From Pseudomonas syringae (GTDB lineage Bacteria; Pseudomonadota; Gammaproteobacteria; Pseudomonadales; Pseudomonadaceae), in assembly GCF_001698815.1 (NCBI RefSeq), contig NZ_LGSI01000050.1:124001-188000 (forward strand): a DNA stretch of 64,000 bases, read 5' to 3'. This document shows positions 1 to 8,807 of this stretch, one piece after another (the first letter of the stretch is position 1; every line of letters begins with the position of its first letter). Below the pieces are notes generated by a model. The model searched no databases. It worked only from the letters and a program-made list of their open reading frames with translations, and was not told where the DNA came from. Made by a program: the position numbers and the translations under genes.

Positions 1-1
1 C

Positions 2-181
2 GCCAATGTGCAATCCCGTGCTTCGGCGGGCGGGCCGTCGCTGGTTTCGCTGTTGCCGAGCCTGGACAAGGCCGACGCGCGGATTGCCCGCGAACGTCAG
101 GCCAATCAGGCTCGCCGCGACCGCTTCGCCGCCGCTGATGATCGTCTGCAAGCCGCAACGCGCCTTCAGGCCGGCCTATGA
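2..181 (+). CDS. C-terminal end of an amino-acid ABC transporter permease (partial)
   Basis: Open reading frame running in from the window edge; only the last 59 residues are visible. They are hydrophilic and Arg/Ala-rich, ending LQAATRLQAGL, and hold no diagnostic permease motif. The stop codon overlaps the start of the next gene by four bases (ATGA), so the two are almost certainly co-translated. Calling it a permease is inference from that position directly before a polar-amino-acid ABC ATPase. Confidence 0.5.
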   Translation, partial: ANVQSRASAGGPSLVSLLPSLDKADARIARERQANQARRDRFAAADDRLQAATRLQAGL

Positions 182-918
182 GCGCAATGCTGACAGTGCG
201 CGATTTGCGCAAACGCTTCGGCGAACACGAAGTGGTCAAGGGCGTCGACCTCGATGTGGAGGAGGGCGAAGTGGTGGTGGTCATCGGGCCGAGTGGCTCG
301 GGCAAATCGACCTTCATTCGCTGCCTCAACAGCCTGGAAGAGCCTTCGGGCGGCACCGTGGTGATTGATGGCGGCGCAGCCACCAAAGCAGGCGACCGCA
401 AGGCACTGGCGAAACTGCGCGAAGAAGTCGGCATGGTCTTTCAGGACTACACGCTGTTCCCGCACATGACCGTGCTCGCCAACATGACCCTGGCGCCGGT
501 CAAGCTCAAGCGGATGTCCAAAGCCGAGGCCCGGGAAAGTGCGTTGCAGTTGCTCGATCGCGTCGGCTTGCGCCACAAGGCCAATGGTTATCCGTCGGAA
601 CTGTCCGGCGGTCAGCAGCAACGCGTGGCAATTGTGCGCGCCCTGGCGATGCGCCCGCGCCTGTTGCTGTTCGATGAGCCCACTTCCGCGCTGGACCCGG
701 AGACCGTCGGCGATGTGCTCAACGTCATGAAAGGGCTGGCGAAGGAAGGTATGACCATGATCGTCGTCACCCATGAAATGGGTTTCGCGCGGGAAGTGGC
801 GGATCGAGTGGTGTTCTTCGACAGCGGGCGCATCATCGAGCAAGGTCCGCCGGAGCAGATATTTTCTGCGCCACGGGAAGAACGCACCCGGCAGTTCTTG
901 AGTTCGGTGTTGCGCTGA
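178..918 (+). CDS. Polar amino acid ABC transporter ATP-binding protein (GlnQ/HisP type)
   Basis: 246-residue cytoplasmic ATPase that powers a binding-protein-dependent amino-acid importer. Visible motifs in order: Walker A GPSGSGKST (about residue 38), Q-loop in VGMVFQDYTLFPH, ABC signature LSGGQQQR (about 142), Walker B LLLFDEPTSALDPE, and the switch His in VVTHEMGFA. Length and the FPHMTVLANM stretch are typical of the GlnQ/ArtP subfamily. It overlaps the upstream gene by four bases, so it is the last gene of an operon whose binding protein and permeases lie to the left of the window. The substrate cannot be told from the ATPase. Confidence 0.93.
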   Translation: MSAMLTVRDLRKRFGEHEVVKGVDLDVEEGEVVVVIGPSGSGKSTFIRCLNSLEEPSGGTVVIDGGAATKAGDRKALAKLREEVGMVFQDYTLFPHMTVLANMTLAPVKLKRMSKAEARESALQLLDRVGLRHKANGYPSELSGGQQQRVAIVRALAMRPRLLLFDEPTSALDPETVGDVLNVMKGLAKEGMTMIVVTHEMGFAREVADRVVFFDSGRIIEQGPPEQIFSAPREERTRQFLSSVLR

Positions 919-921
919 CAC

Positions 922-1851
922 TCAGACCTTGCGATAGATTCTGCTCAAGTGGCGCGCCAGTTGAATGAAATTTTCCAGTGGTGCGGGCAGGTTGAAGGTG
1001 CGACAGACCAGCGTCAACGGCGCAAGCAGGCGCGGACGGGCGTGGAGAATCCGGCAGTACACGACGCTTTCGCGATGCACGTCCTTCATGGAGGCCGGGA
1101 CAATTGACACGCCAGCGCCAGCCGCCACCAGGCTGACGTTGGTCAGCATGCGTTCCACCTCGAACGCAATATGCGGATTAAAACCGGCGTTCTGACAGGC
1201 CTTGATCAGATTCGCATACATGCCCGGTGCGCCGGGGCGACGTACCAGGATGAATTTTTCATCCCTGAGTGCGTTGATAGAGATTTCCGGAATCTGCGTC
1301 GACGCGTCTACCTGATCCAGCAACGGATGGCGCAGCGGCAAGGTCAGCAGCATTTCTTCGTTATGCAGGCGATGAAACTGGATGCTGTGGTGCTGACCTA
1401 CTGGGGCTCGGAGAATGCCCACATCGAGACGGCCTTCGATGGCTTCTTCAGTCAGCTCCCGGGCACTGCCTTCCTTCAACGCCACTTCGACGCCGGGATA
1501 ACGTTCGCGGTAGGCACGAATGATTTGCGGGATCAGCGGATGCGTGGCGGCGGAACTGGTGAAACCGATGATCAGCGTGCCCTCGATGCCGTTGGCGGCT
1601 CTCGCTGCCTTGAGCGCACCTTGCTCGACACGGGTCAGAATTTCCTGGGCTTCCGCAAGAAATACCAGCCCGCCCGCCGTCAGATCGACGCCCTTGGGAT
1701 GGCGTTTGAACAGCTCGAAACCCAACTCCTGTTCCAGCGCGCGGATCTGCTGGCTCAGCGGCGGTTGCTGCATATTCAGGCGCGCCGCCGCACGGGTGAA
1801 ATGTCGTTCTTCGGCCACCATGACGAAATAACGCAGATGCCGAAGTTCCAT
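922..1851 (-). CDS. LysR-family transcriptional regulator (BenM/CatM-like)
   Basis: 309-residue LysR regulator. The N-terminal winged helix-turn-helix is clear (MELRHLRYFVMVAEERHFTR, then AAARLNMQQPPLSQQIRALE), followed by a periplasmic-binding-fold effector domain from about residue 90. The MELRHLRYF start and Q-PPLSQQI recognition helix resemble the BenM/CatM/HcaR group that senses aromatic or dicarboxylic acids. It is divergent from the dicarboxylate-type symporter at 1990, with 138 bp between the starts, so control of that symporter is the natural inference. The effector is unknown. Confidence 0.9.
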   Translation of the reverse strand: MELRHLRYFVMVAEERHFTRAAARLNMQQPPLSQQIRALEQELGFELFKRHPKGVDLTAGGLVFLAEAQEILTRVEQGALKAARAANGIEGTLIIGFTSSAATHPLIPQIIRAYRERYPGVEVALKEGSARELTEEAIEGRLDVGILRAPVGQHHSIQFHRLHNEEMLLTLPLRHPLLDQVDASTQIPEISINALRDEKFILVRRPGAPGMYANLIKACQNAGFNPHIAFEVERMLTNVSLVAAGAGVSIVPASMKDVHRESVVYCRILHARPRLLAPLTLVCRTFNLPAPLENFIQLARHLSRIYRKV

Positions 1852-1989
1852 GTTGGTATATCCTGTTCCAAGTCTTATTATTCCGGGCCGGCCAAAACAT
1901 TACGGCGAAGTTCATTACACGCGTGGCTACTATGGCTGAAGCCGCGACGTTGCGACAATAACAATAATATTTTTTGTGGCGGAGCCTCG

Positions 1990-3246
1990 ATGCCTGTCAA
2001 GCTTCTGAAGAACGCAACCCTGCAAATCCTGCTCGCCATTAGTTGTGGCGTCCTGTTGGGATTGCTGCGTCCGGATCTGGCCGTCTACATGAAACCGCTG
2101 AGCGATGGTTTCGTGAAGTTGATCGGCTTGCTGATGCCCTTCATTATGTTCCTGTTGGTATGTTCCGGGGTGGCGAGTCTGCACCAGCAAGGCAAACATG
2201 TGCGACTGGTGCGCAAGGTAGTTGTTTATTTCCAGGTGATGTCGATTGTTGCGCTGTTATTGGGGATGAGCACAGCCCTGTGGTTCAGTCTGGATACGAC
2301 GACGGCGCAGATCTTTCCTGAGCGTATTGTCCAAGCCGCGGCTGCACTTGCCGGTCCAGCCGTACCGACGCTCAAGCTGTTCGGCGAATTCTCCGTGGGA
2401 GAGGTCTGGTCCAGCATTTACCAGGCTTTGTCCCAGAATCTGGTCCTTCAGGTCATGCTGTTGGCGGTAATGTCGGGGCTGCTGTTGCCTCGGGTCGGGC
2501 AGGTGGGGGAAGTCTTGCAGGCCCGTCTGGAAGTCGCGATCAGTCTGTTATTTCGAGTATTGCGCCTGATCTTGAAATTTGCCCCCGCCGCTGCATTTGG
2601 CGCCATGGCATTTACCGTGGGTAAATTTGGGGTTGTGTCAATTCTTCCGCTGTTTAAATTTGTGCTGGTCATGTATCTGGTGTGCGCGCTGTTTGTCATT
2701 TTTATTCTGGCAAGTATTGCCCGTGCGGTCGGGATAAGTTTGTGGCGCCTGACCGCTTATATCAAGGAAGAGCTATTGCTGGTGACGTTCACTGGCGCAT
2801 CGGTGGCTGCAATTCCAGGGCTGATAAGCAAGCTGGAAAAGTTGGGGTGTGATCGTCAAGTTGTGCGGCTGGTGTTGACCACCGGGTATACCTTTAACTT
2901 GAGCGGGTCAAATATTTATGTCACCACCTCGGTGATGTTTCTTGCCCATCTGGCGGGAGTGGAGCTGAGCAGTGTGCAATTGATCGGTGTGCTGCTGATC
3001 TGCATGCTGACGTCATTGGGTTCGACCAGCGTCGCGGGCTCGGCGTTTTTTACCCTGATCGCCACCTTGAACATGCTGCATGTCATTCCTCTGGAAAGCG
3101 TGGGTCTGTTGCTGGGTGTCGAGCGCCTGATGAAATGTCGATCCCTGACCAACGTGCTGGGCAATTGCGTCGCGTGTCTGGTCATCTGTTGCTGGCAGCG
3201 GTCCATCGACCGGGCGGCGTTGCGGCAAGGGTTGGCGAGTTGTTGA
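1990..3246 (+). CDS. Divergent dicarboxylate/amino acid:cation symporter (DAACS family, DctA-like)
   Basis: 418-residue inner-membrane protein with about eight hydrophobic segments and two re-entrant-loop regions. Recognisable DctA/GltP signatures: SKLEKLGC followed by LVLTTGYTFNLSGSNIYV, and RSLTNVLGN near the C terminus. DctA normally has NLDGTSIY where this has NLSGSNIY, so the cation-site Asp is Ser; the serine-rich hairpin-1 motif is also altered. Start: ATG at 1990 after GGCGGAGCC; the frame stays open far upstream but that part is antisense to the LysR gene. Probably regulated by the divergent LysR. Substrate likely an organic acid or amino acid, but the motif changes make this uncertain. 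Confidence 0.85.
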   Translation: MPVKLLKNATLQILLAISCGVLLGLLRPDLAVYMKPLSDGFVKLIGLLMPFIMFLLVCSGVASLHQQGKHVRLVRKVVVYFQVMSIVALLLGMSTALWFSLDTTTAQIFPERIVQAAAALAGPAVPTLKLFGEFSVGEVWSSIYQALSQNLVLQVMLLAVMSGLLLPRVGQVGEVLQARLEVAISLLFRVLRLILKFAPAAAFGAMAFTVGKFGVVSILPLFKFVLVMYLVCALFVIFILASIARAVGISLWRLTAYIKEELLLVTFTGASVAAIPGLISKLEKLGCDRQVVRLVLTTGYTFNLSGSNIYVTTSVMFLAHLAGVELSSVQLIGVLLICMLTSLGSTSVAGSAFFTLIATLNMLHVIPLESVGLLLGVERLMKCRSLTNVLGNCVACLVICCWQRSIDRAALRQGLASC

Positions 3247-3256
3247 ATCCGGTTTC

Positions 3257-3331
3257 TGTAGGAGCCAGCTCGTTGGCGAGGCATTCAACCTGCGAAAACG
3301 AAATGGCGCCTCGCGAACAAGTTCGCTCCTG
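3257..3331. repeat. REP-like inverted repeat (GTAGGAGC class)
   Basis: Imperfect inverted pair: TGTAGGAGCCAGCTCGTTGG on the left and CGAACAAGTTCGCTCCTG on the right. Lies just after the symporter stop codon. Typical extragenic palindrome of pseudomonads; may also act as a weak terminator. Confidence 0.7.
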
Positions 3332-3346
3332 AATATCTAACAACCG

Positions 3347-3448
3347 GTAGGAGGGGACTTGTCCCCGAAAGCGATGGTCCTGACAACGAAAATCCGGAAG
3401 GTTAACGCTGCCTGAGCTACCGCCTTTCGGGGACAAGTCCCCTCCTAC
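3347..3448. repeat. REP pair (REPIN), GTAGGAGGGGACTTGTCCCC class
   Basis: Two REP hairpins in opposite orientation: GTAGGAGGGGACTTGTCCCC at the left and its exact reverse complement GGGGACAAGTCCCCTCCTAC at the right, about 60 bp apart. The same class recurs at 11170 and 16581. Sits between convergent genes. Confidence 0.9.
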
Positions 3449-3521
3449 ATAAGTATTTTATGGCCCTTGCACCGCGCTTGCGCGATGAAGGTCAAGACGG
3501 TATCAACGAAACCGTATTTAC

Positions 3522-5120
3522 TCAGCCCTTCGAATCCAGCAACTTCTCGAACGCGCGGTCCAGATCGCCGTCAGCCTGGGTGATTTTCTGGCGGCGTTCC
3601 TGCAACCAGCCTTGGTCTGCGGACAGCGTTTTGCGCGCTTCGGTGAGCATGCGTTGCACTTCCTGTGGCTGCGGGCCGCCAGTGCCTTTGCGGGTCTTGA
3701 CCATGTTTTCCGGCGACAGCGCAGCGCGGAACGCGGCTTCGTCCAGCGGCAGCGTGTTGGGCGTCCAGCTGTATTTGTCAGCGGCCTTGGTGTAGAGCTT
3801 CTGCGCATCGGCAAACGGGAAGGTCTTGGGGGTCGTCCCGTTTTCGCGAGCCTCGGTGACGATCAGCGACGCAAAGCTGTGACCGATGCGGAAGGGCACC
3901 TTGTGCTGGCGTTCCAGGGTGTCGGCCAGTTCCATGGAAGTCGTCCATTCCGATTCAAGCTCTTCCAGCGCCCGTTGCGGGTTGACCTGCAAGGCGTCCA
4001 GCACGCTGTTCATGCCGTCGAACATGTCCTTGGTCGAGGTGAACAACCCCAGGGAATCGAAGGCGAACTTGTAGTCGGTCATACCGGTGGTGACGTTATG
4101 CGCGCGCAAGGTCACGGTTTGCGCCAGGCCGACCACATCCGAAGCCGATTCACGGGCGCGCATCAACAGGCCAGGGTTGCGCTTCTGCGGCATGGCGCTG
4201 CTGGTGTAAGTCGAACCTTCGTCGAGCAGCAGCCAAGGGCGGATCTGGTGATATTGCGTGTGGATGTCACCGATCATGGCGCCGACACGAATCGCCGAGG
4301 ACGACGCGATATTCGCCGCTTCCAGCGGAATGTCGTAGGTCGATACCTGGCTGGAGTCCAGGGAGTTTTCCCGTACGCCATCAAAGCCGAGCAGCTGCGC
4401 CAGACGTTCGCGGTTCAGCGGATAAGCAGAGTTCGCCAGCACCGCCGTGCCCATTGGGCTCTGATTCAGACGTGTGTACAGCTCGCGGATGCGTTGGCCG
4501 TCCCGGTCGAAAGCGGCTTCAAACGCCAGCAGATAGTGGGCGTAGCTGATCGGCATGGCCTGCACACCGTTGGTGTACGCCGGGACCAGGGTGTTGACGT
4601 TTTTGGCGGCCAGTTCAAGCACACGTTGTCGCGTAGAGTTCAGCGCGTCGGCGTAGGCCAGCACCTGAAAACGCAACTTCGCCAGGCGGTAAGTAGCGAG
4701 CATGTCCTGGCGGCTGCGGCCGGAGTGAATCAGCGACGCTTCAGGGCCGATCTTGTCGGTCATGATCTGTTCGAGCTGCAACACATCGCTGGGCTGCTTG
4801 CCACCGGGTTTGTCCGCCTGATCAATAGCGAAGCGCACGCCACCGGCGATCTTGCGGCCCATTTCCGGCTTGACGATGCCTTCTTCGGTGAGCATCACGA
4901 TTGAAGCCTTGTTGATCCGGTTCAGCCAGGAAAACTGGCTTTCGGATTTATCGCCCCTGGCCTGTGATTTGTCGACCGTGGCGCCGATTTTTGCGGCCTG
5001 GGCGGCGCATTGTTCGGTGCTGCTGCAAGGGACATCAGCCGTGTTTGCGGCATAGGCGCCGTAACTGGTGCTCAGGACATAAGCCACGGCCAGTTGAATC
5101 AGGGTTTTCTTGGTGTTCAT
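3522..5120 (-). CDS. Exported argininosuccinate-lyase-like protein (fumarase/aspartase superfamily)
   Basis: 532 residues. The first 27 form a signal peptide (MNTKKTLIQLAVAYVLSTSY, cleavage after GAYAA), unusual for a lyase. The rest matches the ASL/fumarase fold: IHSGRSRQDM equals the ASL TGRSRND block, PAYTNGVQAMPISYAHYLLA equals the YTHLQRAQP block, and SSAMPQKRNP is the mobile catalytic loop with its Ser. In the YTH block the His is replaced by Asn. Start ATG at 5120 follows GGAGACTTCA. It follows the OprD porin by 58 bp on the same strand, so the pair is probably an operon acting on one outer-membrane-imported substrate. The reaction is unknown; true argininosuccinate cleavage in the periplasm is unlikely. 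Confidence 0.82.
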   Translation of the reverse strand: MNTKKTLIQLAVAYVLSTSYGAYAANTADVPCSSTEQCAAQAAKIGATVDKSQARGDKSESQFSWLNRINKASIVMLTEEGIVKPEMGRKIAGGVRFAIDQADKPGGKQPSDVLQLEQIMTDKIGPEASLIHSGRSRQDMLATYRLAKLRFQVLAYADALNSTRQRVLELAAKNVNTLVPAYTNGVQAMPISYAHYLLAFEAAFDRDGQRIRELYTRLNQSPMGTAVLANSAYPLNRERLAQLLGFDGVRENSLDSSQVSTYDIPLEAANIASSSAIRVGAMIGDIHTQYHQIRPWLLLDEGSTYTSSAMPQKRNPGLLMRARESASDVVGLAQTVTLRAHNVTTGMTDYKFAFDSLGLFTSTKDMFDGMNSVLDALQVNPQRALEELESEWTTSMELADTLERQHKVPFRIGHSFASLIVTEARENGTTPKTFPFADAQKLYTKAADKYSWTPNTLPLDEAAFRAALSPENMVKTRKGTGGPQPQEVQRMLTEARKTLSADQGWLQERRQKITQADGDLDRAFEKLLDSKG

Positions 5121-5178
5121 TGAAGTCTCCGTTCCCGGCACAGGCCGGGATTTCAGGCGTGTTAGAGGTGGGTCGGGC

Positions 5179-6426
5179 TCACAACAGCGGTAGCGTGTAG
5201 CTGACGATGAAGCGGTTCTGGTCGATGTCGCTGCCAGTGCCGTTGCTGCGGTAGCTGCCGTTACGCCATGTCACTTCAAGGTTTTTCAAAGGCGCGCTCT
5301 GGAACGCGTAGCTGATATCGGTGTTGCGCTCCCACTCGGTGCCTTCCAGGGTTTTGGTGCGGGCGAAGTTGTCGCCTTTGAGGTAGCGAGTCATGAAGGT
5401 CAGGCCGGGAATGCCGACGCTGGCGAAGTCAAAGTCATAACGCGCCTGCCAGGATTTCTCTTCGGGGTTGGCGAAGTCCGGCGAGATCATCACGTAGTTG
5501 ACGAGGTACGAATCGGTGCCGTCCAGGTGTGGGAATCCGGTTTCACCTTTCATGCTCTGCCAAGCGGCGCCGAACGAATGCCCGCTGATGCGATAGGTGA
5601 AGCGCGCGCCGAGTGCCTGGTTATCAATGTTGGTATTGCCGTCCTTGCTGGAGTCGGCGTAGCGCAGGTCAGTCTTGAACGACTGGGATTCGCCGATGGG
5701 CAAGGTGTGGACGATATTGAAGATGTGTTGCTTGTAGTTCTTCTCCAGTCCGCCGTAGTGGTAACTGGTGGTGAGGGTTTTGTCCCACGCATAGCTGGCG
5801 CTGGCGAAGTTGAATTGATCGCTGGGCACGGCACCTTTGACGCCTTTGGCCGCCACTTCGATATCGTCATGGCCACTGACGTTGCGCAAGGTGTTGCTGG
5901 TCAGCTGTCCGGCATTGAGTGTCATGCGGTCGATGTCGGTGGACGTTACCTGGGCGCCGCGAAAGGTTTGCGGCAGCAGACGACCATCATTGGGCAGCAC
6001 GGTGGGCAGTTTGGGGATCAAGGTGCCGACGCGCAGCACGGTCTTGGATATCCGCGCCTTGCCGGTCACGCCGCTGCGGCCGTAATTATCCGGCGCTTTT
6101 TCGTCGCCTACCGGCAGCAGGCCTGAGTTCTGGCGATCCGGTCCGGAGTCCAGCTTGAGGCCGAACAAGCCCATGGCGTCGACACCAAAACCGACTGGGC
6201 CTTCGGTGAAACCCGATTCGTATTTGAGAAGAAAGCCTTGTGCCCACTCGTCGCGCTTGGACTGGGCGGCGCCGTCCTGACGATAGTCACTGTTGAAATA
6301 GAAATTGCGCAGTTCGAGTTCGGCTTTGCTGTCTGCTAGAAAATCCGCCTCGGCCATGGACGGCGCAGCCATCGACAAACCAAGTACAGCAGTGGTGAAA
6401 CCTAGAGCAGAAGGGGATTTGTGCAT
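5179..6426 (-). CDS. OprD-family outer-membrane porin
   Basis: 415-residue outer-membrane beta-barrel. Signal peptide MHKSPSALGFTTAVLGLSMA ending PSMAEA, then ADFLADSKAELELRNFYFN, which is the standard OprD/OpdK N terminus. Many alternating amphipathic strands follow and the last residues are SYTLPLL, with an aromatic/hydrophobic C-terminal strand. Start ATG at 6424-6426 is chosen because the signal peptide begins there; an upstream in-frame extension has no signal character. Pseudomonas OprD proteins pass basic amino acids or small carboxylates. The operon partner is the exported lyase-like gene 58 bp downstream. Confidence 0.92.
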   Translation of the reverse strand: MHKSPSALGFTTAVLGLSMAAPSMAEADFLADSKAELELRNFYFNSDYRQDGAAQSKRDEWAQGFLLKYESGFTEGPVGFGVDAMGLFGLKLDSGPDRQNSGLLPVGDEKAPDNYGRSGVTGKARISKTVLRVGTLIPKLPTVLPNDGRLLPQTFRGAQVTSTDIDRMTLNAGQLTSNTLRNVSGHDDIEVAAKGVKGAVPSDQFNFASASYAWDKTLTTSYHYGGLEKNYKQHIFNIVHTLPIGESQSFKTDLRYADSSKDGNTNIDNQALGARFTYRISGHSFGAAWQSMKGETGFPHLDGTDSYLVNYVMISPDFANPEEKSWQARYDFDFASVGIPGLTFMTRYLKGDNFARTKTLEGTEWERNTDISYAFQSAPLKNLEVTWRNGSYRSNGTGSDIDQNRFIVSYTLPLL

Positions 6427-6585
6427 TGTTATTCCCGGGCGTGTTGCCTTTATTTTTAGAATTATTGCCGCGCGTCTGCTCATCACAGCGCGCGGTTTCC
6501 AAAGGCTAATGCTTGCAATCGGGAATTAAAAATATATAGAAAGTTGTGATTCGATACGTTTTAGATATGGTCTGGGTGCCGCGGC

Positions 6586-7512
6586 TCAATATCCCTCGCT
6601 ACGGTCAATGGTGCCCGGCATGAATTCGCCGCGTTGATGGCGGCGGATATTGCCCAGCAAGACTTCGAAAGCCGTCTGCGGTGACGTCATCGCGCCAATG
6701 TGTGGAGTCAGCCATATGCGGGGGTGTTGCCAGTAAGGATGGTCATCTGCCGGTGGTTCGTCGTTAAGCACATCGAGAATCGCCCGATCAATCTGGCCTG
6801 ACGCCAGCGCGTCGAGCAGATCTGCCTCCACCAGATGGCCGCCGCGCCCCAGATTGATCAGTTTTGCGCCATGGGGCAGGGCCGCCAGCAGCTCAGCTTT
6901 GATGATGCCCCGAGTGTCATCGGTCAGCGGCAACAGGCAGATCAGCACATCGCATTGATTGAGAAACGGCTTGAGTTGGTCCTGTCCGGCGAAGCACTGC
7001 ACGCCGTCGATCACTTTGGCCGAGCGTGCCCAGCCGCTCAGGGCAAAGCCGAACGCTTGCAGGCTTTGCAGCACCGCCACGCCCAGATTGCCCAGGCCCA
7101 TCACGCCAACGCGTCGTTGACTGGCAGACACCAGCGGGCGGTTTTGCCATTGATGCTGGCGTTGCTGCTCGAGGTACAACGGGATCTCCCGGTGCAGGCT
7201 CAATACCGCAAAGCAGGCGTATTCGATGATGCCCTGGGCTATGCCGGGGTCGAGCATGCGCACCACGTCGATGTGTGGCGGCAGTTCGCTCAGGTCGAAC
7301 TGATCGACGCCCGCCGAGGTGGCGAACACCACTTGCAGATTGGGGTAAGTGCTGTGCAGCGCCTTGGGCGCGATCCACGAGGCGAAATAGCGCACGTCAG
7401 CCGGATCACAACCGTCGGATTCCAGACGCACGTCGATGTCTGGCGCATGTTGCTGGAACAGGGATTTCCAGACTTGGCCACGTGCATCATCGATCTTGAA
7501 CAGCAGGGTCAT
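6586..7512 (-). CDS. Glyoxylate/hydroxypyruvate reductase A-like 2-hydroxyacid dehydrogenase
   Basis: 308-residue NAD(P)H-dependent D-2-hydroxyacid dehydrogenase. Rossmann fingerprint GVMGLGNLG (about residue 137); INLGRGGHL carries the substrate-binding Arg region, LDVLNDEPP the catalytic Glu and LTPHIGA the catalytic His. The block LLDALASGQIDRAILDVLN and PYWQHPRIWLTPHI are characteristic of the GhrA subgroup. Start ATG at 7510-7512 (MTLLFKIDD) is preferred over longer frames because GhrA proteins begin directly with the first beta strand. It follows the tartrate/malate dehydrogenase gene by 98 bp on the same strand, so both may serve hydroxy-dicarboxylate metabolism. Confidence 0.88.
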   Translation of the reverse strand: MTLLFKIDDARGQVWKSLFQQHAPDIDVRLESDGCDPADVRYFASWIAPKALHSTYPNLQVVFATSAGVDQFDLSELPPHIDVVRMLDPGIAQGIIEYACFAVLSLHREIPLYLEQQRQHQWQNRPLVSASQRRVGVMGLGNLGVAVLQSLQAFGFALSGWARSAKVIDGVQCFAGQDQLKPFLNQCDVLICLLPLTDDTRGIIKAELLAALPHGAKLINLGRGGHLVEADLLDALASGQIDRAILDVLNDEPPADDHPYWQHPRIWLTPHIGAMTSPQTAFEVLLGNIRRHQRGEFMPGTIDRSEGY

Positions 7513-7610
7513 GGTGGTTCTCACAGCTCTGAAGTGAGCCATGAAGATGCCTGATTCGAACGCAACAATCCCCCGTTTCTCGTTTGGCAAACGGGAGATT
7601 GCGCTTTATT

Positions 7611-8696
7611 TCAGCGCTCGCAGGCTGCTGCGATGGCCTTGCCCAGGGATTCGGTGTTGCCGGTGCCGCCAATATCGGCAGTCAGCGGCGCGCGTTCCGG
7701 ACCCATGGCCAGCACGGCTTCGATGGCGGTCAACACTTCGGCGCCAGCTTTCGGGTGGCCCAGATGTTCGAGCATCATGGCGCCGCACCAGATCTGCCCG
7801 ATAGGGTTGGCGATGCCTTTGCCGGCGATGTCCGGCGCGGAACCGTGTACCGGTTCAAACAGGCTCGGGAAGTGCCGCTCCGGGTTGATATTCGCCGACG
7901 GCGCGATACCAATCGTGCCAGTGCAGGCCGGGCCGAGGTCGGAGAGGATGTCGCCGAACAGGTTGCTGGCCACCACCACATCGAACCAGTCCGGGTGCAG
8001 GACGAAGTTCGCGGTGAGGATATCAATGTGGTACTTGTCCACCTTGACCTCAGGGTATTTCTTGCCCATTTCCACGACGCGCTCATCCCAGTACGGCATG
8101 GTGATGGCGATGCCGTTGGACTTGGTGGCCGAGGTCAGGTGCTTTTTCGGCCGGCTCTGGGCCAGCTCGTAGGCGAACTTCAGGATGCGGTCGACGCCGA
8201 TCCGGGTCATCACGGTTTCCTGAAGGACGATTTCCCGTTCCGTGCCGGGGAACATCTTGCCACCAACGCTGGAATACTCGCCTTCAGTGTTCTCGCGCAC
8301 CACCCAGAAATCGATGTCGCCGGGCTCGCGATTGGCCAGCGGCGCCTTGACGCCGGGCATCAGGCGGCACGGGCGCAGGTTGACGTATTGATCGAACTCG
8401 CGGCGGAACTGCAACAGCGAATCCCACAGGGAAATATGGTCCGGCACTACATCCGGCCAGCCCACCGCGCCGAAGTAAATCGCGTCGTAGCCTTTGAGAA
8501 TCTCGAACCAATCGTCGGGCATCATCTTGCCGTGGGCCAGGTAATAATCGGCGCTGGCGAAATCGAACCAGTCCCATTGCAGCTGCAGATTGTGGTTTTT
8601 CGCGACCACATCCAGCACGCGGGCGCCTTCGGGCATCACTTCCTTGCCAATACCGTCGCCGGGGATCACTGCAATTTTGTAGTGGGGCTTGCTCAT
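7611..8696 (-). CDS. Tartrate / D-malate dehydrogenase (TtuC/DmlA family)
   Basis: 361-residue cytoplasmic NAD- and Mn/Mg-dependent decarboxylating dehydrogenase of the isocitrate/isopropylmalate family. It begins KIAVIPGDGIGKEV; VVRENTEGEYSSVGG and NLFGDILSDLGPACTGTIG are the substrate- and metal-binding blocks (Asp pair in GDILSD), and EPVHGSAPDIAGKGIANPI the NAD-binding segment. FGAVGWPDVVPDHISLWDSL matches the tartrate/D-malate dehydrogenases rather than LeuB. Divergent from a DmlR-like LysR gene with 111 bp between starts, the usual regulator/target arrangement. Distinguishing L-tartrate, meso-tartrate and D-malate as substrate is not possible from sequence alone. Confidence 0.92.
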   Translation of the reverse strand: MSKPHYKIAVIPGDGIGKEVMPEGARVLDVVAKNHNLQLQWDWFDFASADYYLAHGKMMPDDWFEILKGYDAIYFGAVGWPDVVPDHISLWDSLLQFRREFDQYVNLRPCRLMPGVKAPLANREPGDIDFWVVRENTEGEYSSVGGKMFPGTEREIVLQETVMTRIGVDRILKFAYELAQSRPKKHLTSATKSNGIAITMPYWDERVVEMGKKYPEVKVDKYHIDILTANFVLHPDWFDVVVASNLFGDILSDLGPACTGTIGIAPSANINPERHFPSLFEPVHGSAPDIAGKGIANPIGQIWCGAMMLEHLGHPKAGAEVLTAIEAVLAMGPERAPLTADIGGTGNTESLGKAIAAACER

Positions 8697-8807
8697 GTGT
8701 TCGACTCCAGGGGATTGATCAGTGGATGCGACTCAGTGTATGCAGTGTTTCTGAATTAATAATTGGCCTTGAACGAAAGCCATTCTTAAATTTAAGGAAA
8801 CAATCCG

